Positions 43,521 through 52,383 of a DNA stretch of 57,098 nucleotides are shown here, one piece after another. A model generated the notes under the pieces. That model had not been told where the DNA came from. It did not search any database and saw only the letters and a list, made by a program, of their open reading frames with translations. Position 1 is the stretch's first letter. Each line of letters begins with the position of its first letter. The position numbers and the translations under genes were made by a program. Source of the DNA: Caballeronia mineralivorans PML1(12) (GTDB lineage: Bacteria; Pseudomonadota; Gammaproteobacteria; Burkholderiales; Burkholderiaceae); the NCBI RefSeq assembly GCF_001028175.1, contig NZ_AEJF01000096.1:1-57098 (forward strand), written 5' to 3'.

Positions 43521-44798
43521 TCAGGCCGGTGCCGGTGCGGCAACCTGCTCCTTGCTGTTGACGAAGCACGCAAGAATCAATGAGCCGATCAGGCCGACCG
43601 CTCCCGCAAGAATGAAAGCGCTGACGAAGCTGCCCGTGCTTTGTATCAGAAAGCCCGTAACCACAGGACCGACGATGCCCGAACAGTTTGCAAGACCATG
43701 CATGAACCCGCTTGCCGTGCCAACCTGGTGACGCGGCACGCTGTCCTGGATGATTGCCCAGTACGCGGGACCAGCTAGCATCAGGAAGCCGATTGCGACC
43801 GTCATTACGGTCACTGCAGTCCAGACTTGGTCGACGATTCCTGTCAGCGCAATACAGCCGGCAGAAATCAGAAACGACGTGACGAGCACGATCTTGCGTG
43901 ACATCATTCGCCGCCCAGTACGCCGATAGATCGCATCAACGATGAAGCCACCCGACATGTACCCGATTGCTCCGGTGATCCATGGTAGCGAGCTGACAAG
44001 GCTCATATCCTTGAGGCTAATATGACGAGCGTCGACGAGATAACTCGGAAACCAGGTAATGAAGAAGAAGAGGATGTAGTTGTAGCAGAACAGCGAAATG
44101 CCGGTCGTCAGCACCGAGCGGGTCGTCACCACCTCACGTATAGACACTTTCTCGTTCTTTCCTGGCCGCAGGGGCTCTTGACCCGCGTCAATCTGAGCCA
44201 ATTCGGCCTGGCCGACACGTGGGTGTTGAGCGGGCGTTTCCGTCGACAGGCGACGCCACGCCACGACCCACCCTACCCCGAGCAGACCCATAACGATGAA
44301 AGCGGCGCGCCAGCCGAAGGCGAGCGCGAGAAAGCCGACAATAGGGCCCGCCAGCGCGCCACCGATTGGACCACCAGACTGACCGATTCCAGCAGCTGAG
44401 GCGCGCTCGTTAATCGGAAACCACGTATTTACCACTTTGTTGGCCGTTGCCGCGTTCGGTCCCTCTCCCATGCCGAACATGATGCGAAGCAGCAGCATCG
44501 ACCAGAAACCCGACACGGCAGCCGTCAGGCCGCACGCGATGGACCAGCCCGTCATCGACCAGCTCAGCACACGTCGTCCGCCGAACCGGTCCGAGAAATA
44601 GCCGCCAAGGAAATTGAATGCGGCGTAGCCAATCGAGAATGCGCCGAAAATGACGCCTTTCTCACCTGCCGTGAGGTGATAGTCGTGTGTGATAAAGGGC
44701 ATCGCGATCGACAGCGCAGAGCGGTCGATATAGTTGATGACCGTGGCGAGAAGGAGCATCGCCAGAATGGTCGAGCGGTACTGTCCGCGGAGTTTCAT
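43521..44798 (-). CDS. MFS transporter, ACS/sugar-acid (ExuT/GudP-like) type, copy 1
   Basis: A 425-residue twelve-helix transporter starting MKLRGQYRSTILAMLLLATVINYIDRSALSIAMPFI, the YxDRxxLSxAxPxI signature of anion:cation symporters for hexuronates, glucarate and galactonate. Motif A is GYFSDRFGGRRVL and the family block WFPINERASAAGI is present. The start at 44798 has GGAG upstream; the open frame to 44930 is not conserved. A closely similar copy lies at 54330-55607. Confidence 0.9.
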   Translation of the reverse strand: MKLRGQYRSTILAMLLLATVINYIDRSALSIAMPFITHDYHLTAGEKGVIFGAFSIGYAAFNFLGGYFSDRFGGRRVLSWSMTGWSIACGLTAAVSGFWSMLLLRIMFGMGEGPNAATANKVVNTWFPINERASAAGIGQSGGPIGGALAGPIVGFLALAFGWRAAFIVMGLLGVGWVVAWRRLSTETPAQHPRVGQAELAQIDAGQEPLRPGKNEKVSIREVVTTRSVLTTGISLFCYNYILFFFITWFPSYLVDARHISLKDMSLVSSLPWITGAIGYMSGGFIVDAIYRRTGRRMMSRKIVLVTSFLISAGCIALTGIVDQVWTAVTVMTVAIGFLMLAGPAYWAIIQDSVPRHQVGTASGFMHGLANCSGIVGPVVTGFLIQSTGSFVSAFILAGAVGLIGSLILACFVNSKEQVAAPAPA

Positions 44799-44954
44799 TG
44801 TCACGTCTCCAGATTTGTTTTCTGCCGACCGCTTATTACGCGCGGAGGCTGCGATTCGTAGCATCGTAAAGGTCGACCACGCGACGGGGAATGCGCGTCG
44901 TTTCCAAATAAGAGAGTAAATCCCGCGCATTGGAATTCAGCGCACTGCCCGGAC

Positions 44955-46118
44955 TCAGAACTTGTGGCGTAGGCCGACCACGCTGCCAATCTGGCGACTC
45001 GTCGACGCCGGCGAAAGCCCCCACAGTTGGGCAGTTGCCGTCTTTCCCGTCGAATCCTGCCCGCAAGCCTGCTGCGCCATGACCATCGCGTAAACGTCCG
45101 TGCGCTTCGAGAAAAAGTAGTCGATCGAGACATCCGCCTCGTGATAAGTGACCTTGCCAGCGTCGCCGTTCTGCACCGGCGCGCCGTGAATGTACTGATA
45201 CGAGGCGCCGAGTTTGAGCGATGGCGTCAGCGCATAGCCCAGCGCGAGTTCCGCCGTGTTGAATGCCGCCGTGCCCTGATATTCCAGCGGATTGAGGGAC
45301 GCAATTGCGCCGAGTCCCTTGAATCGCACGTTGGTGTAGGTCGCAGCCACATTCAGGCTGCCAAGGGTATAACCGGTCGTCGCGGCGAACGTATTCAGCG
45401 AGCCGGCCGACGCATACCCGGAGAAGATCCGATACACAGACATATTGCTGCCCGTCGTGCTCGACGATGGATTGTTGCCGTAGTACGAGAAGTTTGGGTC
45501 GCGCGCGTCGAGATAGGCTAACCCAACGAACAGCGGCCCCTGGTTATACGAAGCGCCAACTGAATACGCGCGGTTCTGTTGGAAACTTCCCGCCACGCCG
45601 CCGAGGCTGAACACCCCCCCAAACTTGAAACCGTGCAGGTCCGCGCTTGCGAACTTAACGGCATTGTTCAGCCGATAGTCGTTGCCGAGATTATCGAATT
45701 CGGCCGGATGGTTGATGAGTAACCCTGTATTTGCACGCGCAGGTTCGACGTAATCGACGATTGAATCGTATTGCCTGCCGACCGTCACGGTACCATTCGG
45801 ACTTGCGATACCTACGTACGCTTGACGGCCGAACATCGCGCCGCCCTGCCCCAGTGCGCCCGTCAACACAGTGAAGCCGCTTTCAAGTCTGAAAACTGCC
45901 TGATACCCGCCGCCAAGATCCTCCACGCCTGACAAACCCCAACGGTTTCCTTGAAACCAGCCCGCCTGTGCCGCGTACTCATGCGCGCCGTTGATATTGT
46001 TGACGTAGATCAGGCCGGCGTCGATCACACCATATAGCGTAACGCTGCTTTGGGCGTGACCGAACATAGGCATCAGCAGGGCAAGCGAGGTCGCTACACA
46101 TTCCTTTGCGTATTTCAC
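44955..46118 (-). CDS. Gram-negative porin (OmpC-like), second
   Basis: A 387-residue porin with signal peptide to MFGHAQ, then SSVTLYGVIDAGLIYVNN, RWGLSGVEDLGGGYQAVFRLESGF, FGRQAYVGIASPNGTVTVGRQYD and a C-terminal strand GSVVGLRHKF ending in Phe. It starts at a GTG preceded by GGAGACGCACC. It is 156 bp upstream of the MFS gene in the same direction and probably co-operates in uptake of a sugar acid. A weak GTTCCA-N5-TGGGAT site lies about 190 bp upstream (46305-46321). Confidence 0.92.
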   Translation of the reverse strand: MKYAKECVATSLALLMPMFGHAQSSVTLYGVIDAGLIYVNNINGAHEYAAQAGWFQGNRWGLSGVEDLGGGYQAVFRLESGFTVLTGALGQGGAMFGRQAYVGIASPNGTVTVGRQYDSIVDYVEPARANTGLLINHPAEFDNLGNDYRLNNAVKFASADLHGFKFGGVFSLGGVAGSFQQNRAYSVGASYNQGPLFVGLAYLDARDPNFSYYGNNPSSSTTGSNMSVYRIFSGYASAGSLNTFAATTGYTLGSLNVAATYTNVRFKGLGAIASLNPLEYQGTAAFNTAELALGYALTPSLKLGASYQYIHGAPVQNGDAGKVTYHEADVSIDYFFSKRTDVYAMVMAQQACGQDSTGKTATAQLWGLSPASTSRQIGSVVGLRHKF

Positions 46119-47463
46119 GGTGCGTCTCCTTTTCTATTTTTTTTCGTTTGGATATCTAATTTCTTCGACGAACTCGCCGCAAAGCACGTGGATGGCACGG
46201 TCTCTCGCGATCGATCGTTCAGTGTCGGGGCGCTTAGCAAGAATCGCATGCTATAGACGCGCCTGAAGTCTGTGAATCCGGTGACGTCACGAACGGCTCA
46301 AGGAGTTCCACAGGCTGGGATTCGAAGGGCAATGCTGTGGATTACCCGCATGCGCAGCGCCCAAGCAAAGTCGTTCAAACCAACTGCGGAGCTTCGATGC
46401 CCCCAATCCCGCGATAATTTGATCACTGCAATGCCCGCTTTTGCTGGATGCAGCGGCGTTGCTCTGAGGTGCAATCGAACTGGCTGCGCGCGGCTGGATC
46501 AGCGACTAGTTCGGTCAGCGTTCACGCGATAGCATGTTGGTCAGGAAAATGATCTTGCTCGCTGCACGCGTTAGTGCCGCCTTCTTGCTGGTTGCAATGA
46601 GGCTCCATAGCGCCATTCGTCGTACTGTCGATTTCTATTGCGAGCATCTCCTCTTTCATGGTTCCGCAGAACTGCTGGGGCCGGTGCGCCAAGAGGTGCC
46701 TCCTAAACGTTGGTCTGACCGGTGGATTTCTCGGCAGCGCGTTCCGATGCACCGACCTGATGGTCAACAACACCGACGTCTATCCTGGCACACGCGACAG
46801 CACGAAGCTGACGCCCCAGTCCCGCGACGACTTCGAGCAGACCACCTTGACCTATGCCGGCAGCTTTTCGCACCGTCTGCGAACCCCGTAGGGAGTGGAC
46901 TCAATACGATGGTTCCCGGACGAGCACCTGGATATCTACATCCCTGCTGCCGTCGCGCTTCCTGCAGGACTTATTCATACCAGTCAAGTGCTCGAAGCGA
47001 GATGCTGGCCGGCGGACATCTTTGGGCCACCTCGGATGGGCTTCTCGCTGATGCATGGTTTCGTCCACAACGCTGACGAATACTTGTCGACCCCTGGACC
47101 TCGAGCCGACGAAGAGTATCGGAGCATTCGTCCGGCGCCGGGGGTGAGAATCGAGCACACCGCGATGGCGCTGAACATCGCTTTCTTCGAGCCGATACGG
47201 TCTGTCACCCGGGCCGCCTGCGTCAGGAAGATCACATAGGCCCAACTGAACGCGGAAGAGATCTCGCCCCGTTCAACCGATGTAATGCGCAGTTCGCGGG
47301 CCATGTCGGAGCCGACAGCGGACCCCAAGTCCGCTTGCGCGGACGACGGGTGTCTGTTCATTGCATTGTCTCCAGCCGGCTCGCGCTGCTTCAAGCGCAG
47401 CCGTCATGCGTGTGAGCGAACCCGGGAAGCTGTTCCGCTTCTTGTCGATCCGGGTTCGACTAT
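46119..47463. other. 1.3-kb degenerate stretch without intact genes
   Basis: No open frame here has convincing homology or a start with a ribosome site. Apart from a transporter remnant at about 47119-47298, I could not identify the source of the sequence. A plus-strand stretch near 46740-46890 (CTDLMVNNTDVYPGTRDST) looks protein-like, but I could not assign it. Confidence 0.5.
47119..47298 (-). pseudogene. MFS transporter remnant
   Basis: About 60 codons read ITSVERGEISSAFSWAYVIF then ARVTDRIGSKKAMFSAIAVCSILTPGAG, matching the helix 1-3 region of ACS-type transporters, including motif A (G-x-x-x-D-R-x-G-x-K). Nothing else of the transporter is found, so it is a fragment. Confidence 0.55.
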
Positions 47464-47781
47464 TCAGGTGGCCGGTGAATCCGTGTGGTCCGTGTAATCG
47501 ACAGCGGCCCAGTCGAAGTACTGTTTCAGATCGGTAATCAGCGCGACATGAGCCGGATGCGGCAAGTACTGCTCGAGCGCTTGCCGGTCGTCGAAGGTGG
47601 ACTCGAGCAGATAGTCCCAGCAGATCGCGCGATCGAGTTCGTTGGCCGAGACCTTCCAGCCGCGCACGAACACGATCTCGCGGTCCAGCGTGCGCATGCG
47701 CTCGACGAGTTGCGCCTCAAGTCCCGGCTGCCCCGCCACGTCCGCGCGCCGCCGGAACATGACGATGTGTTTCATCACCAT
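47464..47781 (-). CDS. Dabb (stress-responsive A/B-barrel) domain protein
   Basis: A 105-residue single-domain protein beginning VMKHIVMFRRRADVAGQPG (K-H-I-V-M-F is the first Dabb strand) and containing YLLESTFDDRQALEQYLPHPAHVALITDLKQYF, the helix and H-P-x-H segment of the fold. The start at 47781 has GGGAGGG upstream. Such dimeric proteins occur in catabolic operons as small enzymes or chaperones of unknown reaction. It is the last gene of the rraA-led operon. Confidence 0.85.
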   Translation of the reverse strand: MVMKHIVMFRRRADVAGQPGLEAQLVERMRTLDREIVFVRGWKVSANELDRAICWDYLLESTFDDRQALEQYLPHPAHVALITDLKQYFDWAAVDYTDHTDSPAT

Positions 47782-47818
47782 GACGTCCCTCCCCGCTTCA
47801 CGACTCCTCCCGGGCTGC

Positions 47819-48271
47819 TCATGATGTCGCTTGCAGATGGTAGCCACGCGCTTCATAAGCGAAATCCACGAGCTCGTTGATCTTCACGTCCTTGTCCGCC
47901 GGCGATGCGTAATACGCGCGGATCTCCTTGATGAGGCCGCTGGTTTCATCGAAGACATACCACTCGTCGCCGCGCAACGCCGTGCCCGGTTTTGCCTTCC
48001 AGTGGGTCCACTCGATCACCGCTTCGTGACTGTCGTGACTCACCAGGATCTTTTCAATGGTCCATTGGGAGCCGAGGTTTTCAACGCACCACTGCCATTT
48101 TCGGGCGATGGTGTCGGCGGTGCGCCATGGGATATCGGGCAAGCCCGCCGGGAAATAATGGACCGCGTCAGGCGTGAAGCACGACACCAGCTTGTCGTAG
48201 TCCGCTTCATTGCAGGCATCGAAATAACGGCGGATCAACGCGGCGTACCCTGCTTGATCGATGACGGCCAT
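47819..48271 (-). CDS. SnoaL-like / NTF2-fold polyketide-cyclase-type protein
   Basis: A 150-residue protein: YAALIRRYFDACNEADYDKLVSCFTPDAVHYFPAG and EAVIEWTHWKAKPGTALRGDEWYVFDETSGLIKEIRAYY match the SnoaL/NTF2 cone fold with its buried acidic and aromatic pocket. Its start overlaps the rraA-like stop by one base (TGATG), so they are translationally coupled. It may be an isomerase, dehydratase or lyase for the pathway. Confidence 0.85.
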   Translation of the reverse strand: MAVIDQAGYAALIRRYFDACNEADYDKLVSCFTPDAVHYFPAGLPDIPWRTADTIARKWQWCVENLGSQWTIEKILVSHDSHEAVIEWTHWKAKPGTALRGDEWYVFDETSGLIKEIRAYYASPADKDVKINELVDFAYEARGYHLQATS

Positions 48272-49077
48272 CAGCGCTTCTCCTTGCCGATGACAGACGC
48301 AATCACCAGCCGTCCCGCAGCTACCCATGCGTTGTAGTCCTCGTAGGCTTGCGGGCTCGGCGGGTAGACTCCCCACAACGCTTCCCCCGCGGCAATGCGC
48401 ATGGCGAGATAGCGCTCGAGGTCATCCTGCTGCGTGCAGAAGTCCGCCAGTTCCTGCGCCAGATGCGGGGGCACGACGGTGATGCCGTCCGCGTCGCCGA
48501 CAATGATGTCGCCCGGATACACCGCGACGCCCGCGCAGCCTATCGGCACCTGCAGGTCCGCCACATGATGGTACGAGATACGCGTAGTCGCGGTGATCTC
48601 GCGGGCATAAGCCGGCAGCGGCAGGCTGGCGATTTCGCTGCCGTCGCGCAATGCTCCGTCCGTGATGATGGCGCGGGCGCCGCGCGCAAGTAGGCGGGTG
48701 ACCAGGATGTTGCCGGCGGAAGCCGCACGCGGGTCGTTCTGGCTGTCGATCACGAGGACGTCCCCGGGCTTCACCTGCTCGACGCCCTGCCACTGCAGGT
48801 TGTCCATGTTCGGCTTGGTGGTCATCGTGCCGTAGGTATCAATGCCCTCGCGCGCCGGGATGAACCGCATCGTGAAAGCGCGCCCGGCGAACGGTTCGAC
48901 ATGCTTGTTCAGCGCACGCAAACCCACCAGTGCCGGTTGTCGATAACCGTGCTTGAAAAGCTGCGTGGTGAGGGAACCACTGCTGACCTTGGCCAGCTTC
49001 GCGAGCGTTTCGTCGCTCACCACCACGTCGCGAGGCGTAGCGGTGGCAAGTGAATCTGCATAGTGATGGATCTTCAC
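48271..49077 (-). CDS. RraA-family protein (HMG/CHA aldolase-like)
   Basis: A 268-residue RraA-fold protein. VLVIDSQNDPRAASAGNILVTRLLARGARAIITDGALRDGSEI contains the D-G-x-x-R-D motif that holds metal and the pyruvoyl group in class II 4-hydroxy-4-methyl-2-oxoglutarate-type aldolases. VYPGDIIVGDADGITVVPP is also conserved. The GTG at 49077, with AGGACATTCCA upstream, is the start; the open frame to 49473 is noncoding. An aldolase cleaving a 2-keto-3-deoxy acid would complete the pathway proposed for the enzymes at 51-54 kb. A regulator-like site lies 47 bp upstream. Confidence 0.86.
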   Translation of the reverse strand: MKIHHYADSLATATPRDVVVSDETLAKLAKVSSGSLTTQLFKHGYRQPALVGLRALNKHVEPFAGRAFTMRFIPAREGIDTYGTMTTKPNMDNLQWQGVEQVKPGDVLVIDSQNDPRAASAGNILVTRLLARGARAIITDGALRDGSEIASLPLPAYAREITATTRISYHHVADLQVPIGCAGVAVYPGDIIVGDADGITVVPPHLAQELADFCTQQDDLERYLAMRIAAGEALWGVYPPSPQAYEDYNAWVAAGRLVIASVIGKEKR

Positions 49078-49123
49078 TGGAATGTCCTGTCGTAGAGGTC
49101 GGAGGTGTGAAACCGGAGCGCCA

Positions 49124-49140
49124 GTTCCACAGTCTGAAAC
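49124..49140. promoter_or_regulatory. IclR-type operator candidate before the rraA-like operon
   Basis: GTTCCA-CAGTC-TGAAAC, one mismatch from the GTTCCA-N5-TGGAAC motif found perfectly at 49521, 52184 and 55726. Confidence 0.6.
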
Positions 49141-49231
49141 CGGGCGCGACGTTTTTTCGTTCACCGTGGGTCGAATGCTAGTCCGGTGATTCGTCCGTGA
49201 AAACCGGTGATATCCGCATTTCGCCTCTCGA

Positions 49232-49380
49232 GTTCCAGCGGATGGGAATATGGCAATAGGAGACGGAACCGCTTCACTGGATAAGGCGCCGGGCGTGCTC
49301 GACCTGATCGGCGCGGCGCCCACACGGCATGAGCAATGCGGATCTGCTGGAGACAGTGACCTGCCCACGAAAGCGCTGAA
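49232..49380 (+). pseudogene. Duplicated 5' end of the IclR-family gene with its operator
   Basis: The stretch aligns with 49625-49773, starting at the operator (GTTCCA-GCGGA-TGGGAA, 49232-49248) and the ATG at 49250, whose product reads MAIGDGTASLDKAPGVLDLI against MSIGDGTAALSKALTVLEMV. One extra base near 49322 shifts the frame; after it, GMSNADLLE against GMTNADLLE is restored in another frame. Homology fades after about 49380. It is a tandem partial duplicate, not a gene. Confidence 0.85.
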
Positions 49381-49520
49381 CCGGACCAACCGCATTTGGC
49401 AGTTGCGCGAACGTTTCGCCGCTAACGTGAACAGTGGGATCGACGTCGCGATAGAAGCCCTTCGCATATGCATGACGAGCGCTTGCTTGATTTCTCATTC
49501 GTTCAAAAAAACTGCCTTCA

Positions 49521-49537
49521 GTTCCAGCATATGGAAC
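49521..49537. promoter_or_regulatory. Perfect IclR-type operator candidate upstream of iclR-like gene
   Basis: GTTCCA-GCATA-TGGAAC, perfect 6-base arms, 105 bp before the start of the regulator gene at 49643. Confidence 0.7.
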
Positions 49538-49624
49538 TTTGCGCCCTTCTGCACCCCATGAATATCGATCCTGCTGATAAAGTGATTAAACTCGGCGCGG
49601 TTCGGCAAGCGCCCACACCGCCGA

Positions 49625-49641
49625 ATTCCAACGGGTGGAAA
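49625..49641. promoter_or_regulatory. Operator-like site overlapping the ribosome site of iclR-like gene
   Basis: ATTCCA-ACGGG-TGGAAA immediately precedes the ATG at 49643 and includes its GGTGGAAAC ribosome-binding sequence. Binding here would block both transcription and translation start, suggesting autorepression. Confidence 0.55.
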
Positions 49642-49642
49642 C

Positions 49643-51229
49643 ATGAGTATCGGAGACGGAACGGCAGCGCTGTCGAAGGCGCTGACAGTCCTGGAAATGG
49701 TGGGCGCGGCACCGAAAGGCATGACCAATGCCGATCTGCTGGAGCATGCGGGCCTGCCCAAGACAACGCTTTATCGCATTCTCGCCACGCTGATTGAGCA
49801 CGGCCTCTTGCGCCGCGACCTGGCGCATCGTGTGTACAGGCTTGGATTTCGCTATCTGGAACTGGTGCGCAACTCCTATTTGATGCCGGATCTTGTCGTT
49901 GCTGCGGCCACGGAATTGCGCGCACTACGCGATCTCACCGGCGAGACGACCTATCTCGCGGCGCTCGACGGCAGCGAAGTGATCTCGCTCGAACGTTGCG
50001 ACGGCGCACATTCCCAGCGCTCTGCGGCGGCGCTCGGCCGCAGCAAGCCGGTATATTGCACGGGTCAGGGAAAGGCAATCCTCTCTCGCATGCCGCGTGA
50101 CGAACGCGACAGCTTGCTGCGCGGCGTGACCTTGACCGCGCTTACGCCGCGGACGATCACCGATCGGGGGCGTTTGCAGGTCGAGTTGCGCATCACGGCA
50201 GCGCGCGGTTACGCCGTCGACGACGAAGAGATCGTACTCGGCGTGCGTTGCGTCGCGGCGCCAATCGTCGATAACGAGGGACGCGTGCGAGGCGCGCTGA
50301 GCGTCGCCGGCCCCGCGTACCGCATGTCGCTGGCGCGGCTGGAACTGCTCGGCCCGGAACTGGCCGAAGCAGCACGGCGCGTCGGCATGCAACTTCAATC
50401 CGGCAGCCGGACGGCCGAGACCGAAGAGGTTTCCGCAGTCAGCTCGTCGTGGGCGTTTCATGGTGCGTTCCCGGTCTGGTGGGCCGCTCGCGGAGCGCTT
50501 TATTGGGCCGACACGCTGGCGCCCGTGCTGCACGCCTTCGACGGCGCCTCCGACCGCATTGTCTGCCATCTGGACGCCCCCATCGCAGGGATGCAACTGC
50601 GCCCCGAAGGTTTGCTGCTTGCGCAAGCCGGACGCCATCTGATCCTCGCCGCTGACGAGACGCTCACCGTCCACGAGGGGTCGAGCGTCTGGAACGACCC
50701 TGACGTCACGCTGCTCTGCACCGACGCGATGGGACACACGTGGGGCTGGATGCAGCGCGGCAACCATGGGCATCTCGGCTTCGTCAACGACGCTCAGCGC
50801 TTCGAATCGAAGTGGAAATTCAGCGAAACCATCGACTCCATGACGTGGTCCGCCGACGGTGCCTGCGCGTACGCCGCGGCGTCGGCGTCCGGTACGTTAT
50901 ATGCGCTGCGCCGCGGCTCGTCGAACGTGCGCCGCTTTGCGTCGATGCCACCGGGTTCCGGCCGGCTTTCCGGTGTCGCGCTTGATGCACGCGCCGGCGT
51001 CTGGGCCGCACTGCGCGACGGCTGGAGCCTGATGCGCTTCACCGCCGAAGGCGTGCTCGATCACATCGTCAGCTTGCCCGTTGCCGCGCCCACCGGCCTC
51101 GCATTCGTACACGACGGCTCGCAGCGCGCTTCGCTCTACATTACAAGCGACCGCAATCATCAGCCGATTGAATCGCTCGCGAGCGCGCCGCTCTCCGGCC
51201 ACCTGCTGCGTCTGCAATTCGACGCTTGA
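49643..51229 (+). CDS. IclR-family regulator fused to an SMP-30/gluconolactonase-like domain
   Basis: A 528-residue protein, twice the usual IclR length. Residues 1-262 are a full IclR regulator: winged helix (ALSKALTVLEMVGAAPKGMTNADLLEHAGLPKTTLYRILATLIEHGLL) and effector domain (VAAPIVDNEGRVRGALSVAGPAYRM). Residues 266-528 form an SMP-30-type beta propeller (FPVWWAARGALYWADT; MTWSADGACAYAAASASGTLYAL; GVALDARAGVWAALRDGW; PTGLAFVHDG). The usual metal ligands appear replaced: G-E-G-P is HGAFP (273-277), the second-site Asn is IDSM (397-400) and P-D-G is LSG (442-444). It therefore looks like a sensor rather than an enzyme. It is first in a run with aldose epimerase. Confidence 0.9.
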   Translation: MSIGDGTAALSKALTVLEMVGAAPKGMTNADLLEHAGLPKTTLYRILATLIEHGLLRRDLAHRVYRLGFRYLELVRNSYLMPDLVVAAATELRALRDLTGETTYLAALDGSEVISLERCDGAHSQRSAAALGRSKPVYCTGQGKAILSRMPRDERDSLLRGVTLTALTPRTITDRGRLQVELRITAARGYAVDDEEIVLGVRCVAAPIVDNEGRVRGALSVAGPAYRMSLARLELLGPELAEAARRVGMQLQSGSRTAETEEVSAVSSSWAFHGAFPVWWAARGALYWADTLAPVLHAFDGASDRIVCHLDAPIAGMQLRPEGLLLAQAGRHLILAADETLTVHEGSSVWNDPDVTLLCTDAMGHTWGWMQRGNHGHLGFVNDAQRFESKWKFSETIDSMTWSADGACAYAAASASGTLYALRRGSSNVRRFASMPPGSGRLSGVALDARAGVWAALRDGWSLMRFTAEGVLDHIVSLPVAAPTGLAFVHDGSQRASLYITSDRNHQPIESLASAPLSGHLLRLQFDA

Positions 51230-51262
51230 CCCGAACCAGGTCTTTTCGCACCCTCTCCTGCC

Positions 51263-52159
51263 ATGACCGACCCATACCGCCTCACGCTATCGAACGGCTC
51301 GCTCGAAGCCGAGATCGCCCCACACCTCGGCGCGCGTCTCTGCAGCCTGAAAGCGCTCGACCGCAACCTCAACCTCCTCGTACCGCTGCGCGCGTGGGAC
51401 GCGCCCGAACACGGCTGGCCCAAAGCAGGCGCCTATCCGCTGATCCCCTATTCCAACCGGATCGCCGAGGCGCGGCTGACATTCGGCAATTCGACGTACG
51501 CGCTCGCGCCGCACCCACTCGATCTGCCGAACACCCTGCACGGTCATGCGCAACGCTGCGCATGGCAAATGCGTGCGCACGATTCCCAACGCGCGGAACT
51601 CGTGTTGCATTCCGACGACCGTGAGCATTGGCCCTGGCCCTTTGAGGCCCGCATCGCGTTCGAGCTGAACGCGAATGCGTTGGATGTTTCCTTCGCGCTG
51701 CGTAATCTCGGGGCTAGCCCAATGCCGGCCGGACTCGGCTGGCATCCGTTTCTCGCGATCGATACGGACTCGGTGATCCGCTTCGATGCCCAGCGGCGCT
51801 GGGAGCTCGACGCCGCGTTCGTGCCGACTGGCAACGCTTTCGCCACGACGCAGCCGACCGAACTCTCCCACCTTGACTGGCAAACGCGCGATTGCGCCAT
51901 CTATGCGAGCGAATGGAACGGCACGGCGCTCATCGAGCGCAACGCGGGCACGATGCGCATAACCGCCGACGCGCCCCTCACACACCTGGTCGCCTACACG
52001 CCACGCGGCGGCTCCTTCTTCTGCGTCGAACCGGTTAGTCACGTCGCGAACGGATTCAATCTCGCAGCCCGCGGCATCGACGGCACTGGCATGCACGTAC
52101 TGGCCCCCGGGGAGATTTTCTCGGCGCGGACCACGCTCGCCTGGGAACCCAAAGCATGA
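51263..52159 (+). CDS. Aldose 1-epimerase family protein
   Basis: A 298-residue galactose-mutarotase-fold protein: LVPLRAWDAPEHGWPKAGAYPLIPYSNRI, LPNTLHGHAQRCAWQ with the first active-site His, GLGWHPFLAI with the second, and FCVEPVSHVANGFNL with the catalytic Glu. It interconverts alpha and beta anomers of an aldose or uronate. It starts 33 bases after the fusion regulator and is probably co-transcribed with it, supplying the anomer used by the downstream dehydrogenase. Confidence 0.9.
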   Translation: MTDPYRLTLSNGSLEAEIAPHLGARLCSLKALDRNLNLLVPLRAWDAPEHGWPKAGAYPLIPYSNRIAEARLTFGNSTYALAPHPLDLPNTLHGHAQRCAWQMRAHDSQRAELVLHSDDREHWPWPFEARIAFELNANALDVSFALRNLGASPMPAGLGWHPFLAIDTDSVIRFDAQRRWELDAAFVPTGNAFATTQPTELSHLDWQTRDCAIYASEWNGTALIERNAGTMRITADAPLTHLVAYTPRGGSFFCVEPVSHVANGFNLAARGIDGTGMHVLAPGEIFSARTTLAWEPKA

Positions 52160-52176
52160 AGTGCGCTCAAATTCCT

Positions 52177-52207
52177 CGCGCGAGTTCCAGATCCTGGAAC
52201 TCGCGCG
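52177..52207. promoter_or_regulatory. 31-bp perfect palindrome containing the IclR-type operator
   Basis: Two perfect 14-base arms (left CGCGCGAGTTCCAG) around ATC contain GTTCCA-GATCC-TGGAAC at 52184-52200. It lies between the epimerase stop (52159) and the dehydrogenase start (52384), so it probably controls the udh-like operon. It could also fold into a hairpin ending the upstream transcript, but no T-run follows. The rest of the 224-bp gap is noncoding. Confidence 0.75.
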
Positions 52208-52383
52208 CGCGGCGCGGCCCGGCGGCGAAGTACGCGGTGCTTTCGCGGTCCTACACTCACGGGCAGCGCCAATGAGTTCTCACACGCCATCTCTGCCAGC
52301 GCGCGTTCGATCGCGGATTTGAAGACTTACTTCGAGTGGGTTGCATGCGACTGCACTCGATGAAAACAGGGAAAAGCCTTTCG

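Noticed and set aside
46534..47239. Overlapping plus-strand frames in the gene-poor stretch
   Set aside because: Some pieces look protein-like (near NTDVYPGTRDST), but no frame stays open with a conserved domain; probably decayed sequence of unknown origin.
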